From a virus, in the IMG/VR virus record IMGVR_UViG_3300042924_006566, positions 92,625-156,624 of that record: a DNA stretch of 64,000 nucleotides; one strand, given 5' to 3'. The notes under the pieces are model-generated. The model had not been told where the DNA came from and searched no databases. It saw only the letters and a program-made list of their open reading frames with translations. Shown here one piece after another: positions 25,352 through 30,609 of the stretch. Numbering within the stretch: position 1 is the first letter of the stretch; each line of letters starts with the position of its first letter. Both the position numbers and the translations under genes were made by a program.

Positions 25352-25428
25352 TGGTGCCCCAGAGGAGAGTCGAACTCCTAAAATTTGGCTTCTAAGACCA
25401 ACACGTATACCAATTCCGTCACCGGGGC
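25352..25428 (-). tRNA. tRNA-Leu (TAG) with short variable loop
   Basis: Acceptor GCCCCGG/CTGGGGC, anticodon loop CTTAGAA (TAG, reads CUA), A73 and CCA. The D-arm is leucine-like (GGAATTGGTATAC). The variable region is only about five bases (ATTTT), whereas leucine tRNAs normally carry a long arm. Confidence 0.85.
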
Positions 25429-25619
25429 TAAACTTTTACATCAATGTTTGTTTTGTTGTTTTCATTCGTATCAATTTTTGCTTTGTCATTATACACATAA
25501 TAAGTCACAATGTCAACAACTTTTTTATCCGTCACAGGATCCACCAATGTTTTGTATACCGTTTCTTTAGTATAAACAGGCCAAATGGTAAAAAGTTTTT
25601 GGATGCTTTCTATGTACAT
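25428..25619 (-). CDS. Small unknown protein in tRNA cluster
   Basis: 63 residues from ATG 25619 with GGAG upstream. Beta-leaning sequence (TIWPVYTKETVYKTLVDP; VDIVTYYVYNDKAKIDT) with no known motif. The stop codon shares one base with the tRNA-Leu gene. A good ribosome site and exact fit between two tRNAs argue it is real. Function unknown. Confidence 0.65.
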   Translation of the reverse strand: MYIESIQKLFTIWPVYTKETVYKTLVDPVTDKKVVDIVTYYVYNDKAKIDTNENNKTNIDVKV

Positions 25620-25630
25620 TTTATCTCTCC

Positions 25631-25704
25631 TGGTGCCTCTTGACAGAATCGAACTGCCGTAACCGTCTTGTAAGGGCGGAGTTTTACCATTAAACTAAAG
25701 AGGC
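25631..25704 (-). tRNA. tRNA-Val (TAC)
   Basis: Acceptor GCCTCTT/AAGAGGC, anticodon loop CTTACAA (TAC), T-loop TTCGATT, A73 and encoded CCA. The anticodon stem has one C-A mismatch. Confidence 0.9.
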
Positions 25705-25711
25705 TTAAAAT

Positions 25712-25951
25712 TTACTCAATGATAGCAATAATACTATCAATTGAAATTTTATAATTTTCTTTATCGATTTGAAGTGCTTTATTCCAATCCAACAGTACCT
25801 TGTCTGAAATCGACACATCAACAACATCAGGTCCAATATTCACTACGACACCATAATCGGCTTCATCACTTCTTTGCAAAATAATACCTGAACCTGTTGT
25901 CAGATTTTTTTCTGCACGTTTCACAATAACATTATTACCTAGTGGTTTCAT
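25712..25951 (-). CDS. GroES-like co-chaperonin (gp31-like)
   Basis: 79 residues with the Cpn10 signature: MKPLGNNVIVKR at the start, GSGIILQ as the GroEL-binding mobile loop (GIVL type), ADYGVVVNIGPDV and a closing strand ENYKISIDSIIAIIE. It is shorter than GroES (97) because the dome loop is reduced. T4 gp31 replaces GroES to fold the capsid protein gp23, so the same job is inferred here. It lies between tRNA-Val and tRNA-His genes and is likely co-transcribed with them. Confidence 0.88.
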   Translation of the reverse strand: MKPLGNNVIVKRAEKNLTTGSGIILQRSDEADYGVVVNIGPDVVDVSISDKVLLDWNKALQIDKENYKISIDSIIAIIE

Positions 25952-25966
25952 AATTAATCCTTATTT

Positions 25967-26041
25967 TGGGGTGTCTAACGAGTACCGACCTCGTACCTAC
26001 TCTTTCACAGAGAGCAATGCTTCCACTACACCATAGACACC
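25967..26041 (-). tRNA. tRNA-His (GTG)
   Basis: Acceptor GTGTCTA/TAGACAC with an extra 5' G opposite C73, the histidine identity pair. Anticodon loop CTGTGAA (GTG). CCA encoded. Confidence 0.92.
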
Positions 26042-26042
26042 A

Positions 26043-26525
26043 TTAAACAACTTTTGCCATAGCCATCACATGTTTCAGTCTATCTGCTGCATATGAAGCA
26101 GCAAATGCTTTTGGTTTCACCATTGGTACAACATCACATGTACCTTTGATATAACCTATTGCTTGTTGCACCACGCAAGAAGAACCATAGTGCTCATCTG
26201 GATTAATATCCAGGTGAACTTCTACATGTCTATCTTCCAACACATCAATTAATTGGTGAAACAAATCTGCTACTTTATAAACTTCATTCATCAATCGCAT
26301 AGCAGGTTTGCTTTTCTTGTGATCATAATCCAACTCACGATGAACTTCACCAAATATCTTACATCCATGTCGACCATCAATATGAACTACAACAGCAAGA
26401 GTGTAATCAGCATACCATTTACCATTCATATGAAATCTTTCCGAGTCTGCACCAAGGTAAATTTTAGTATCCGGACTTTGTGATTGAATAAAATCCTTAA
26501 CCTCTTGAATGTTGAGTTTTAACAT
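26043..26525 (-). CDS. RNase H-like DUF458-family protein
   Basis: 160 residues from ATG 26525; AAAGG lies upstream, and the longer upstream reading would run into tRNA-Trp. Motifs fit the DUF458/YkuK RNase H-like fold: KIYLGADSERF near 20 (first Asp), EVHLDINPDEHYGSS near 110 and KPKAFAASYAADRLKHV near 140. The acidic residues suggest metal-dependent nucleic-acid cleavage, but activity is unproven for the family. It is encoded between tRNA-His and tRNA-Trp, where an RNA-processing role is tempting but only inferred. Confidence 0.8.
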   Translation of the reverse strand: MLKLNIQEVKDFIQSQSPDTKIYLGADSERFHMNGKWYADYTLAVVVHIDGRHGCKIFGEVHRELDYDHKKSKPAMRLMNEVYKVADLFHQLIDVLEDRHVEVHLDINPDEHYGSSCVVQQAIGYIKGTCDVVPMVKPKAFAASYAADRLKHVMAMAKVV

Positions 26526-26540
26526 AATAAACCTTTCTAT

Positions 26541-26614
26541 TGGCACCTCGCCAGGGATTCGAACCCCGACCAACGGTTTTGGAGACCGGTATGCTGCCGT
26601 TACACTAGCGAGAT
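26541..26614 (-). tRNA. tRNA-Trp (CCA)
   Basis: Acceptor ATCTCGC/GCGAGGT, anticodon loop CTCCAAA (CCA), T-loop TTCGAAT, G73 (Trp identity) and encoded CCA. Its first ten bases overlap the end of the small protein gene at 26605. Confidence 0.92.
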
Positions 26615-26781
26615 ATACTCTTTATATATTGAGTTTCTTCATTGTTTCTAGTTAATTTATCTTCTACTTCTTCGTTTTTTGGTTCTTTATCTTTCTTAAA
26701 GATATTGTCCCAATTTTTTGAAAATTCTTCATGTGAGACACTATACGGTCTCGGTGAAGAACCTTTACCTCCATCCGACAT
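26605..26781 (-). CDS. Small conserved phage protein MSDGGKGSSPR type
   Basis: 58 residues from ATG 26781, with AAGGAG seven bases upstream; a longer frame would read into tRNA-Ile. The opening MSDGGKGSSPRPYSVSHEE followed by FSKNWDNIF is a small protein family common in aquatic and other phages. The C-terminus is charged. Its last three codons and stop lie inside the 5' end of tRNA-Trp. Function unknown. Confidence 0.85.
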   Translation of the reverse strand: MSDGGKGSSPRPYSVSHEEFSKNWDNIFKKDKEPKNEEVEDKLTRNNEETQYIKSISR

Positions 26782-26805
26782 ATTATTCTCCTTATATTTA
26801 ATCGA

Positions 26806-26880
26806 TGGTACCGACAGGTGGGATTGAACCACCGACCAACGCCTTATCAAGACGCTGCTCTACCGCTGAGCTATGTCGGT
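26806..26880 (-). tRNA. tRNA-Ile (GAT)
   Basis: Acceptor ACCGACA/TGTCGGT, anticodon loop TTGATAA (GAT), T-loop TTCAATC, A73 and encoded CCA. Confidence 0.93.
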
Positions 26881-26888
26881 GTGAAATT

Positions 26889-26964
26889 TGGTGGTGATAG
26901 TAGGATCCGAGCCTACAACCGTCTCCGTATGAAGGAGGTGCTCTACCAGTTGAGCTATATCACC
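26889..26964 (-). tRNA. tRNA-Met (CAT)
   Basis: Acceptor GGTGATA/TATCACC, anticodon loop TTCATAC (CAT), A73 and encoded CCA. Elongator Met is most likely; Ile with lysidine at 34 is the alternative. Confidence 0.85.
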
Positions 26965-27161
26965 ATATGCTCTGACGGACCCTGGCGGTAATTATAGTGC
27001 ATCAAGCCTGCAGGCCATCACTTGCACCTTCCACCCGCTTCCCAACAGGTCCCGTTCTCGCATTGCCAGCGCTGGTTCGGTAGGACCAGAACCACCCTGT
27101 AGACGTCATCTACCTTCTCATCGTCCGGGTCAGACTAGCCGTTGACGAAACGGCACGTTCT
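26965..27161 (-). ncRNA. Candidate stable RNA, GC-rich spacer in tRNA cluster
   Basis: 197 bases between tRNA-Met and tRNA-Ala hold no convincing reading frame and are visibly richer in G+C than the surrounding phage DNA. Read on the minus strand there are several hairpins: CCGTT/AACGG near 27140, CTGGT/ACCAG near 27080, the palindrome CCAGCGCTGG near 27070 and GCCTGCAGGC near 27010. The T4 tRNA cluster encodes two stable RNAs of unknown function (RNA C and D), so an analogous RNA is plausible. Ends are not defined and no Rfam family is recognised. Confidence 0.45.
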
Positions 27162-27236
27162 TGGTGGACCGCTGGAGGATCGAACTCCAACCTCCGCCGT
27201 GCAAAGGCGGCGTGCTCCCATTATCACTAGCAGCCC
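27162..27236 (-). tRNA. tRNA-Ala (TGC)
   Basis: Acceptor GGGCTGC/GCGGTCC contains the G3-U70 alanine identity pair. Anticodon loop TTTGCAC (TGC), A73, encoded CCA. Confidence 0.94.
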
Positions 27237-27242
27237 AAAGTC

Positions 27243-27316
27243 TGGTGCCCCCACCGTGAATCGAACACGGACCTGATGCTTACAAGGCAACTGCACGACC
27301 TTCATGCTACAGGGGC
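27243..27316 (-). tRNA. tRNA-Thr (TGT)
   Basis: Acceptor GCCCCTG/TGGGGGC, anticodon loop CTTGTAA (TGT), T-loop TTCGATT, A73 and encoded CCA. Confidence 0.92.
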
Positions 27317-27325
27317 TTTTTAATA

Positions 27326-27403
27326 TGGTCGGGGTGGTGGGATTCGAACTCACGACCTCCTGCTCCCAAAGCAGGCGCACTAACCAGGCTGTGCTACACC
27401 CCG
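27326..27403 (-). tRNA. tRNA-Pro (TGG)
   Basis: Acceptor CGGGGTG/CACCCCG, anticodon loop TTTGGGA (TGG), T-loop TTCGAAT, A73 and encoded CCA. Confidence 0.94.
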
Positions 27404-27410
27404 AAAAAAC

Positions 27411-27485
27411 TGGCTCCCCAGCGTGGGATCGAACCACGGACCAACAGATTAACAGTCTGCTGCTCTACCGCTGAGCTACTAGGGA
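27411..27485 (-). tRNA. tRNA-Asn (GTT)
   Basis: Acceptor TCCCTAG/CTGGGGA, anticodon loop CTGTTAA (GTT), T-loop TTCGATC, G73 (Asn identity) and encoded CCA. Confidence 0.93.
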
Positions 27486-27505
27486 ATTGAACCATTATAT
27501 ATGGC

Positions 27506-27520
27506 GGCCTCAATGAGGCC
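27506..27520. repeat. Short perfect inverted repeat between tRNAs
   Basis: GGCCTCA and TGAGGCC flank one base, a 7-bp hairpin immediately downstream of the tRNA-Tyr 3' end. No T-run follows, so RNA processing rather than termination is likelier. Confidence 0.5.
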
Positions 27521-27521
27521 A

Positions 27522-27606
27522 TGGTGGAGAACCAGGGATTCGAACCCCGTATGCCTGAGGCGACAGATTTACAGTCTGCTGAAGTCACCAATGCTTCTCG
27601 TTCTCC
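27522..27606 (-). tRNA. tRNA-Tyr (GTA)
   Basis: Acceptor GGAGAAC/GTTCTCC, anticodon loop CTGTAAA (GTA), long class II variable arm as expected for bacterial tyrosine, A73 and encoded CCA. Confidence 0.94.
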
Positions 27607-27611
27607 TTATT

Positions 27612-27687
27612 TGGTAGGACGTGCGGGGTTCGAACCCACGACCAATAGATTAAAAGTCTACTGCTCTACCAACTGAGCTAACGTCCC
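27612..27687 (-). tRNA. tRNA-Lys (TTT)
   Basis: Acceptor GGGACGT/ACGTCCT, anticodon loop CTTTTAA (TTT), T-loop TTCGAAC, A73 and encoded CCA. Confidence 0.94.
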
Positions 27688-27807
27688 ATTTGTTTTGCTG
27701 ACTGCACTATTTGCTGTGCTCATGCGGGATAGTCTAGAATTACCGCAATTATGTACACAGTTACTCGGGCATGATCAAGCCCATGGCTTACAATCAGCAA
27801 AACAAAT
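27688..27807 (-). ncRNA. Candidate stable RNA closed by a 14-bp stem
   Basis: The 120-base spacer between tRNA-Glu and tRNA-Lys begins and ends with a perfect 14-base inverted repeat (27688-27701 with 27794-27807). Inside, on the minus strand, smaller hairpins can form: GGGC/GCCC near 27770, TGCGG with CCGCA near 27730, and GCAC/GTGC near 27710. No reading frame with a start site fits. A long closing helix in the middle of a processed tRNA transcript is what a stable RNA needs; T4 RNA C and D are the precedent. Function unknown. Confidence 0.55.
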
Positions 27808-27882
27808 GGCACTCGGTACGGGAATCGAACCCGTCTTTCCAGCGTGAAAGGCTAGCGTCCTAAACCGATAGACGAACCGAGC
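27807..27882 (-). tRNA. tRNA-Glu (TTC)
   Basis: Acceptor GCTCGGT/ACCGAGT, anticodon loop CTTTCAC (TTC), T-loop TTCGATT, G73 and encoded CCA. The final A of CCA also begins the 14-bp stem of the candidate RNA. Confidence 0.93.
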
Positions 27883-27885
27883 AAT

Positions 27886-27961
27886 TGGAGTATGCGACAG
27901 GAATCGAACCTGCATAAAACGGATTTGCAATCCGCTCCCTAACCGTTCGGGTCACGCATAC
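27886..27961 (-). tRNA. tRNA-Cys (GCA)
   Basis: Acceptor GTATGCG/CGCATAC, anticodon loop TTGCAAA (GCA), U73 (Cys identity), T-loop TTCGATT and encoded CCA. Confidence 0.94.
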
Positions 27962-27967
27962 AAAATT

Positions 27968-28045
27968 TGGTAGGCCGGGTCAGAGTCGAACTGACCACCA
28001 ATGGATTATGAGTCCACTGCTCTAACCAGCATGAGCTACCGGCCC
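27968..28045 (-). tRNA. tRNA with CAT anticodon (Met or Ile2)
   Basis: Acceptor GGGCCGG/CCGGCCT, anticodon loop CTCATAA (CAT), T-loop TTCGACT, A73 and encoded CCA. This is the third CAT tRNA of the window. Whether it is elongator Met or an Ile tRNA modified to lysidine cannot be decided by eye. Confidence 0.88.
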
Positions 28046-28051
28046 TTTGTT

Positions 28052-28141
28052 TGGTCCCGCCATGTGGAATCGAACCACATCCTGGGTCTTATCTGGACGA
28101 AAGCGTTATAAGCGCTCCTGCTCTCCATGAGCTATGGCGGG
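28052..28141 (-). tRNA. tRNA-Ile (TAT) with long variable region
   Basis: Acceptor CCCGCCA/TGGCGGG, anticodon loop CTTATAA (TAT, reads AUA), D-arm of class I type, A73 and encoded CCA. About 21 bases lie between anticodon stem and T-stem where isoleucine tRNAs usually have five. See findings. Confidence 0.82.
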
Positions 28142-28148
28142 GATGATT

Positions 28149-28240
28149 TGGCGGTGAGTATAGGATTCGAACCTATGCTCCCGTTTAAAGAGGAGGACAG
28201 TTTAGCAAACTGCTGCTTTCGACCACTCAGCCAACTCACC
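28149..28240 (-). tRNA. tRNA-Ser (GCT)
   Basis: Acceptor GGTGAGT/ACTCACC, anticodon loop TTGCTAA (GCT), long variable arm, G73 (Ser identity) and encoded CCA. Confidence 0.94.
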
Positions 28241-28245
28241 TTTAA

Positions 28246-28335
28246 TGGCGGAAACGGTGAGATTCGAACTCACGGTGCCATTTCTGACACGCTGGTTTTC
28301 AAGACCAGTTCCATAAACCGCTCGGACACGTTTCC
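28246..28335 (-). tRNA. tRNA-Ser (TGA)
   Basis: Acceptor GGAAACG/CGTTTCC, anticodon loop CTTGAAA (TGA), long variable arm, G73 and encoded CCA. First gene of the cluster in the direction of transcription. Confidence 0.94.
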
Positions 28336-28369
28336 AAAAGACTCTACAAATTTTTAAAGAACAAAACGC

Positions 28370-28398
28370 AGTATACAACGGGTTTTGTGTGTTGTCAA
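28370..28398 (-). promoter_or_regulatory. Sigma-70 promoter of the tRNA cluster (TTGACA-17-TATACT)
   Basis: -35 TTGACA at 28393-28398 and -10 TATACT at 28370-28375, 17 bases apart and about 28 bases before the tRNA-Ser gene. Only the second promoter at 25048 interrupts the 3.4 kb run, so this one probably drives most tRNAs and the four embedded protein genes. Confidence 0.85.
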
Positions 28399-28420
28399 CT
28401 GGTGTTGTAAAAATACAACA

Positions 28421-28454
28421 AAAAACCCCTAGACCTTTCGGTACTAGGGGTTTT
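28421..28454 (-). terminator. Rho-independent terminator after metallopeptidase gene
   Basis: An 11-bp stem (AAAACCCCTAG with CTAGGGGTTTT) is followed on the minus strand by a T-run. It separates the 28476 gene from the tRNA promoter. Confidence 0.85.
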
Positions 28455-28475
28455 AGTATATTATATAGGTATTTT

Positions 28476-28982
28476 TTATTTCTTCCACTTAATAGGTGTA
28501 GAAACTATAGGTAAGTTTGGATTTTTAAATTCTTCAAATACTTCCCACAAACAATTTTTAACACTATATTTGTAGAATAAACCGACTTCTCGACCATGTG
28601 CATCTAATTCCCATGGATGATCCCAATAATCAACTTCATCGGAATTTATTTTTTTGCCTCTCCAAATAGATAGTTTGTCATCAGTTTCACCATTTATATA
28701 TTGTTTCACATGAACCATTTCATGAGCAAGTGTCGATAATATATTTTTTACACCTATACCAGGATGTATTTCAATTAAAAATTGTCTGGGATTCTTCTGA
28801 GTATTATATTCTTCGATTGAAGCATAACCATATTCTTTTAATGAAGCATCAAATCGTATTGTTGTGTAACAATTATTTCGAATTCTAGTATTGGTTATTA
28901 ATTCCTGAGCATAAAAGAGTGCTGCATCCTCAATATAAGGTTTAAATTCTTTGTCTGGACAATTGAACACCTTTATTCTCAT
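28476..28982 (-). CDS. SprT-like zinc metallopeptidase
   Basis: 168 residues, ATG 28982 with GGAGGA upstream. The zinc site is LAHEMVHVKQY near residue 85 (HExxH), and a downstream WELDAHGREVG gives the likely third ligand (Glu or His). Such small HExxH proteins are common in T4-like cyanophages and resemble the SprT/SprT-like fold. The substrate is unknown. A terminator follows directly. Start is a few bases from the dCMP deaminase gene, with which it is probably co-transcribed. Confidence 0.82.
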   Translation of the reverse strand: MRIKVFNCPDKEFKPYIEDAALFYAQELITNTRIRNNCYTTIRFDASLKEYGYASIEEYNTQKNPRQFLIEIHPGIGVKNILSTLAHEMVHVKQYINGETDDKLSIWRGKKINSDEVDYWDHPWELDAHGREVGLFYKYSVKNCLWEVFEEFKNPNLPIVSTPIKWKK

Positions 28983-29003
28983 AAAATCCTCCCATCCAGA
29001 TTA

Positions 29004-29011
29004 TATTTATT
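29004..29011 (-). promoter_or_regulatory. Late-promoter-like AATAAATA
   Basis: One mismatch from TATAAATA, about 21 bases before the metallopeptidase start. Tentative. Confidence 0.3.
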
Positions 29012-29014
29012 GCC

Positions 29015-29443
29015 TTACAGTTTTTCTACTTTCACTCCTGCTTTCTCCAGGAAATTAATTCCATCATCGTTACGATAAGAGTTACGATAATAAACACTGT
29101 TAATACCACTTTGGTAAATAAGTTTACCGCATTCCAAGCATGGGGAATGAGTGATAAACATAGTAGCCTGGTTACCAGATTCATTAGATTTTGCCAGTTT
29201 AGCAATTGCATTAGTTTCAGCATGTAATACCTCCGGTTTTGTTTTTAAATAATATCCTTCATGTAATCCAAATTCTTCTGTTTCACAATTATTATCCCAA
29301 CCAGATGGCATGCCGTTATAACCAATAGAAATGATGCGATCATCTTTAACAATAATCGCACCAACATGAAGTCTGCGAGCCGAGGATAGTTCAGCAAACA
29401 CCTCGGCCGTTTTCATATACGCATCACGAAATTTTTGTTTCAT
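29015..29443 (-). CDS. Deoxycytidylate (dCMP) deaminase
   Basis: 142 residues. Zinc motifs are HAETNAI near residue 75 (HAE, catalytic Glu) and SPCLECGKL near residue 102 (PCxxC). GYNGMPSGWDNNCE is typical of dCMP/ComEB deaminases. It converts dCMP to dUMP for thymidylate synthesis, raising the dTTP supply for an AT-rich genome, as T4 gene cd does. It follows the rubredoxin gene by one base, so it is in the same transcript as the rubrerythrin pair. Confidence 0.92.
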   Translation of the reverse strand: MKQKFRDAYMKTAEVFAELSSARRLHVGAIIVKDDRIISIGYNGMPSGWDNNCETEEFGLHEGYYLKTKPEVLHAETNAIAKLAKSNESGNQATMFITHSPCLECGKLIYQSGINSVYYRNSYRNDDGINFLEKAGVKVEKL

Positions 29444-29444
29444 A

Positions 29445-29585
29445 TCACTCCATCAAAACATAATCCTGTTTTGAAACGCCGCATTCTGGACAATTAACTT
29501 CGTCAGGCAAACTCAACCAATCAGATTCAGACAATGTGTGGCCACAAACAATACAAACATAGATTCTTTCTTTTTGTTCAGACAT
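29445..29585 (-). CDS. Stand-alone rubredoxin
   Basis: 46 residues from ATG 29585 to TGA 29445, starting on the last base of the rubrerythrin stop (TAATG) with GGAGG nine bases upstream. The two metal knuckles are YVCIVCGHTL (CxxC) and NCPECGVSKQDY (CPxCG), placing four Cys around one iron as in rubredoxin. Rubrerythrins usually carry this domain at their own C-terminus; here it is a separate coupled gene. It would pass electrons to the diiron protein encoded just upstream. Confidence 0.88.
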   Translation of the reverse strand: MSEQKERIYVCIVCGHTLSESDWLSLPDEVNCPECGVSKQDYVLME

Positions 29586-30034
29586 TATAGACCTCCTAGT
29601 ACATTTTTGTAAGCATTGGCGTGTCTTTCTTCCACTTTCTTGAGTGCTGCAAAACGCTTTTCCGCCAATTCTAAAATTTCAATGAATTCTTTGGCGTGAC
29701 GGCGCGATTCGAATAATTGTTCTTTTGCTTCTTCGGCACTTTTTAGATCACCCTCAGCAACCGCTTCAGCATGAAACTTAGGATACATCTCCGTAAATTC
29801 GTATGTTTCACCTTCAATTGCTTTTTCAAGACATTCTTTCGTAGAAGGTTTACCAATCAACAACTCCAGATGACCCCAAGCGTGTTTAATTTCTTGATCT
29901 GCTGTATGTTCAAAATGTTTTGCAACATCTTCGAATCCTTCTTCACGAGCAATCTTTGCAAAATAACGATATTTGATATGTGCCATTGACTCTCCAGCCA
30001 ATGCACTTTCTAGGTTTTTAATCGTGAGTGACAT
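29585..30034 (-). CDS. Rubrerythrin-like diiron protein
   Basis: 149 residues of ferritin-like four-helix type: ALAGESMAHIKYRYFAKIA (helix A, Glu), DQEIKHAWGH (ExxH, helix B), EFTEMYPKFHAEA (helix C) and ESRRHAKEFIE (helix D His). It stops after the helices (KNVLGGL), without the rubredoxin tail of classical rubrerythrin. In bacteria the family reduces hydrogen peroxide. A sigma-70-type promoter (TAGACT-17-TATACT) precedes it. The role as oxidative-stress protection during infection is inferred. Confidence 0.88.
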   Translation of the reverse strand: MSLTIKNLESALAGESMAHIKYRYFAKIAREEGFEDVAKHFEHTADQEIKHAWGHLELLIGKPSTKECLEKAIEGETYEFTEMYPKFHAEAVAEGDLKSAEEAKEQLFESRRHAKEFIEILELAEKRFAALKKVEERHANAYKNVLGGL

Positions 30035-30079
30035 GATTTTCCTTTCAAAAGTTAAGTAACTCCAATGATTACTTATAAT

Positions 30080-30108
30080 AGTATAACACTATTAATGAAG
30101 AAAGTCTA
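30080..30108 (-). promoter_or_regulatory. Sigma-70-like promoter (TAGACT-17-TATACT)
   Basis: -35 at 30103-30108 and -10 at 30080-30085, 17 bases apart, 46 bases before the rubrerythrin start. The -35 box has two mismatches to consensus. Confidence 0.65.
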
Positions 30109-30142
30109 ATTGTATTTTTTAATCACAACGATAGTTTGTAAA

Positions 30143-30355
30143 TTAATCGAGAAGATTGCGAACAATTTTATCTTTAATCATATCAGGAACAGACAAATAT
30201 GGCCATTCCAGTAGAAATGGACATGTGCCCATAGCACTTGTATTTTTCCATGCGTTCTCTTGCATAAAAATGCGAACTAATTTTAAATGTTCACTATTTG
30301 ATGGATCAAAAATTTTGCGATTGGCCAGCTGTTCATTCAGTTTATTCAAAATCAT
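30143..30355 (-). CDS. Small conserved phage protein
   Basis: 70 residues, overlapping the upstream gene end. The text LNEQLANRKIFDPSNSEHLK and then TCPFLLEWPYLSVPDMI is a pattern seen in small proteins of T4-like cyanophages and pelagiphages, always without function. A single Cys and a Trp-rich end are visible. Expressed from the consensus promoter at 30544. Confidence 0.75.
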   Translation of the reverse strand: MILNKLNEQLANRKIFDPSNSEHLKLVRIFMQENAWKNTSAMGTCPFLLEWPYLSVPDMIKDKIVRNLLD

Positions 30356-30537
30356 TTAATATTCTCCAAAGAATCCTTGCGCATGAGTTTAGGTGTTTCT
30401 CTCACGGCAGGATTTTTAATCACATAGACAAAAACTATACCATCAACCTCTTTGGTTTCCCAAGAAGGTGAGGTGTAGTAAATGTCTGTACCATTACGAG
30501 GACGAACTTTACGGAATGTAATGTTTTGTTTTTTCAT
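30352..30537 (-). CDS. Small protein with probable leaderless start
   Basis: 61 residues from ATG 30537 (an adjacent ATG at 30540 is equally possible). The sequence is beta-leaning (ITFRKVRPRNGTDIYYTSP; VDGIVFVYVIKNP). No ribosome site precedes it: a perfect TTGACA-17-TATAAT promoter ends only four to seven bases before the ATG, so transcription should begin at or within the start codon. Function unknown; the next gene overlaps its stop. Confidence 0.7.
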   Translation of the reverse strand: MKKQNITFRKVRPRNGTDIYYTSPSWETKEVDGIVFVYVIKNPAVRETPKLMRKDSLENIK

Positions 30538-30543
30538 CATAGT

Positions 30544-30572
30544 ATTATACAAAAAATAAAGGGCTCTGTCAA
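30544..30572 (-). promoter_or_regulatory. Consensus sigma-70 promoter (TTGACA-17-TATAAT)
   Basis: -35 at 30567-30572 and -10 at 30544-30549, a perfect consensus with 17-base spacing. The -35 box lies in the loop of the hsp20 terminator hairpin. Confidence 0.85.
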
Positions 30573-30580
30573 GAGCCCCT
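30551..30580 (-). terminator. Terminator after hsp20, overlapping a promoter
   Basis: Stem GGGCTCT/AGAGCCC with loop TGAC, then TTTATTTTTT on the minus strand. It ends the hsp20 transcript while its loop provides the -35 element of the next promoter. Confidence 0.85.
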
Positions 30581-30609
30581 TTCGGTTATTTACCTAAAAG
30601 ATAACCGAT

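Noticed and set aside
26965-27161. RNase P RNA or tmRNA
   Set aside because: The expected conserved cores (such as the P4 region or tmRNA tag frame and tRNA-like ends) were not found in the spacer.
27135-27591. Open frames of 60-100 codons through the tRNA cluster
   Set aside because: They run through tRNA genes and the GC-rich spacer, lack ribosome sites and have no protein-like composition; they are accidental readings of RNA genes.
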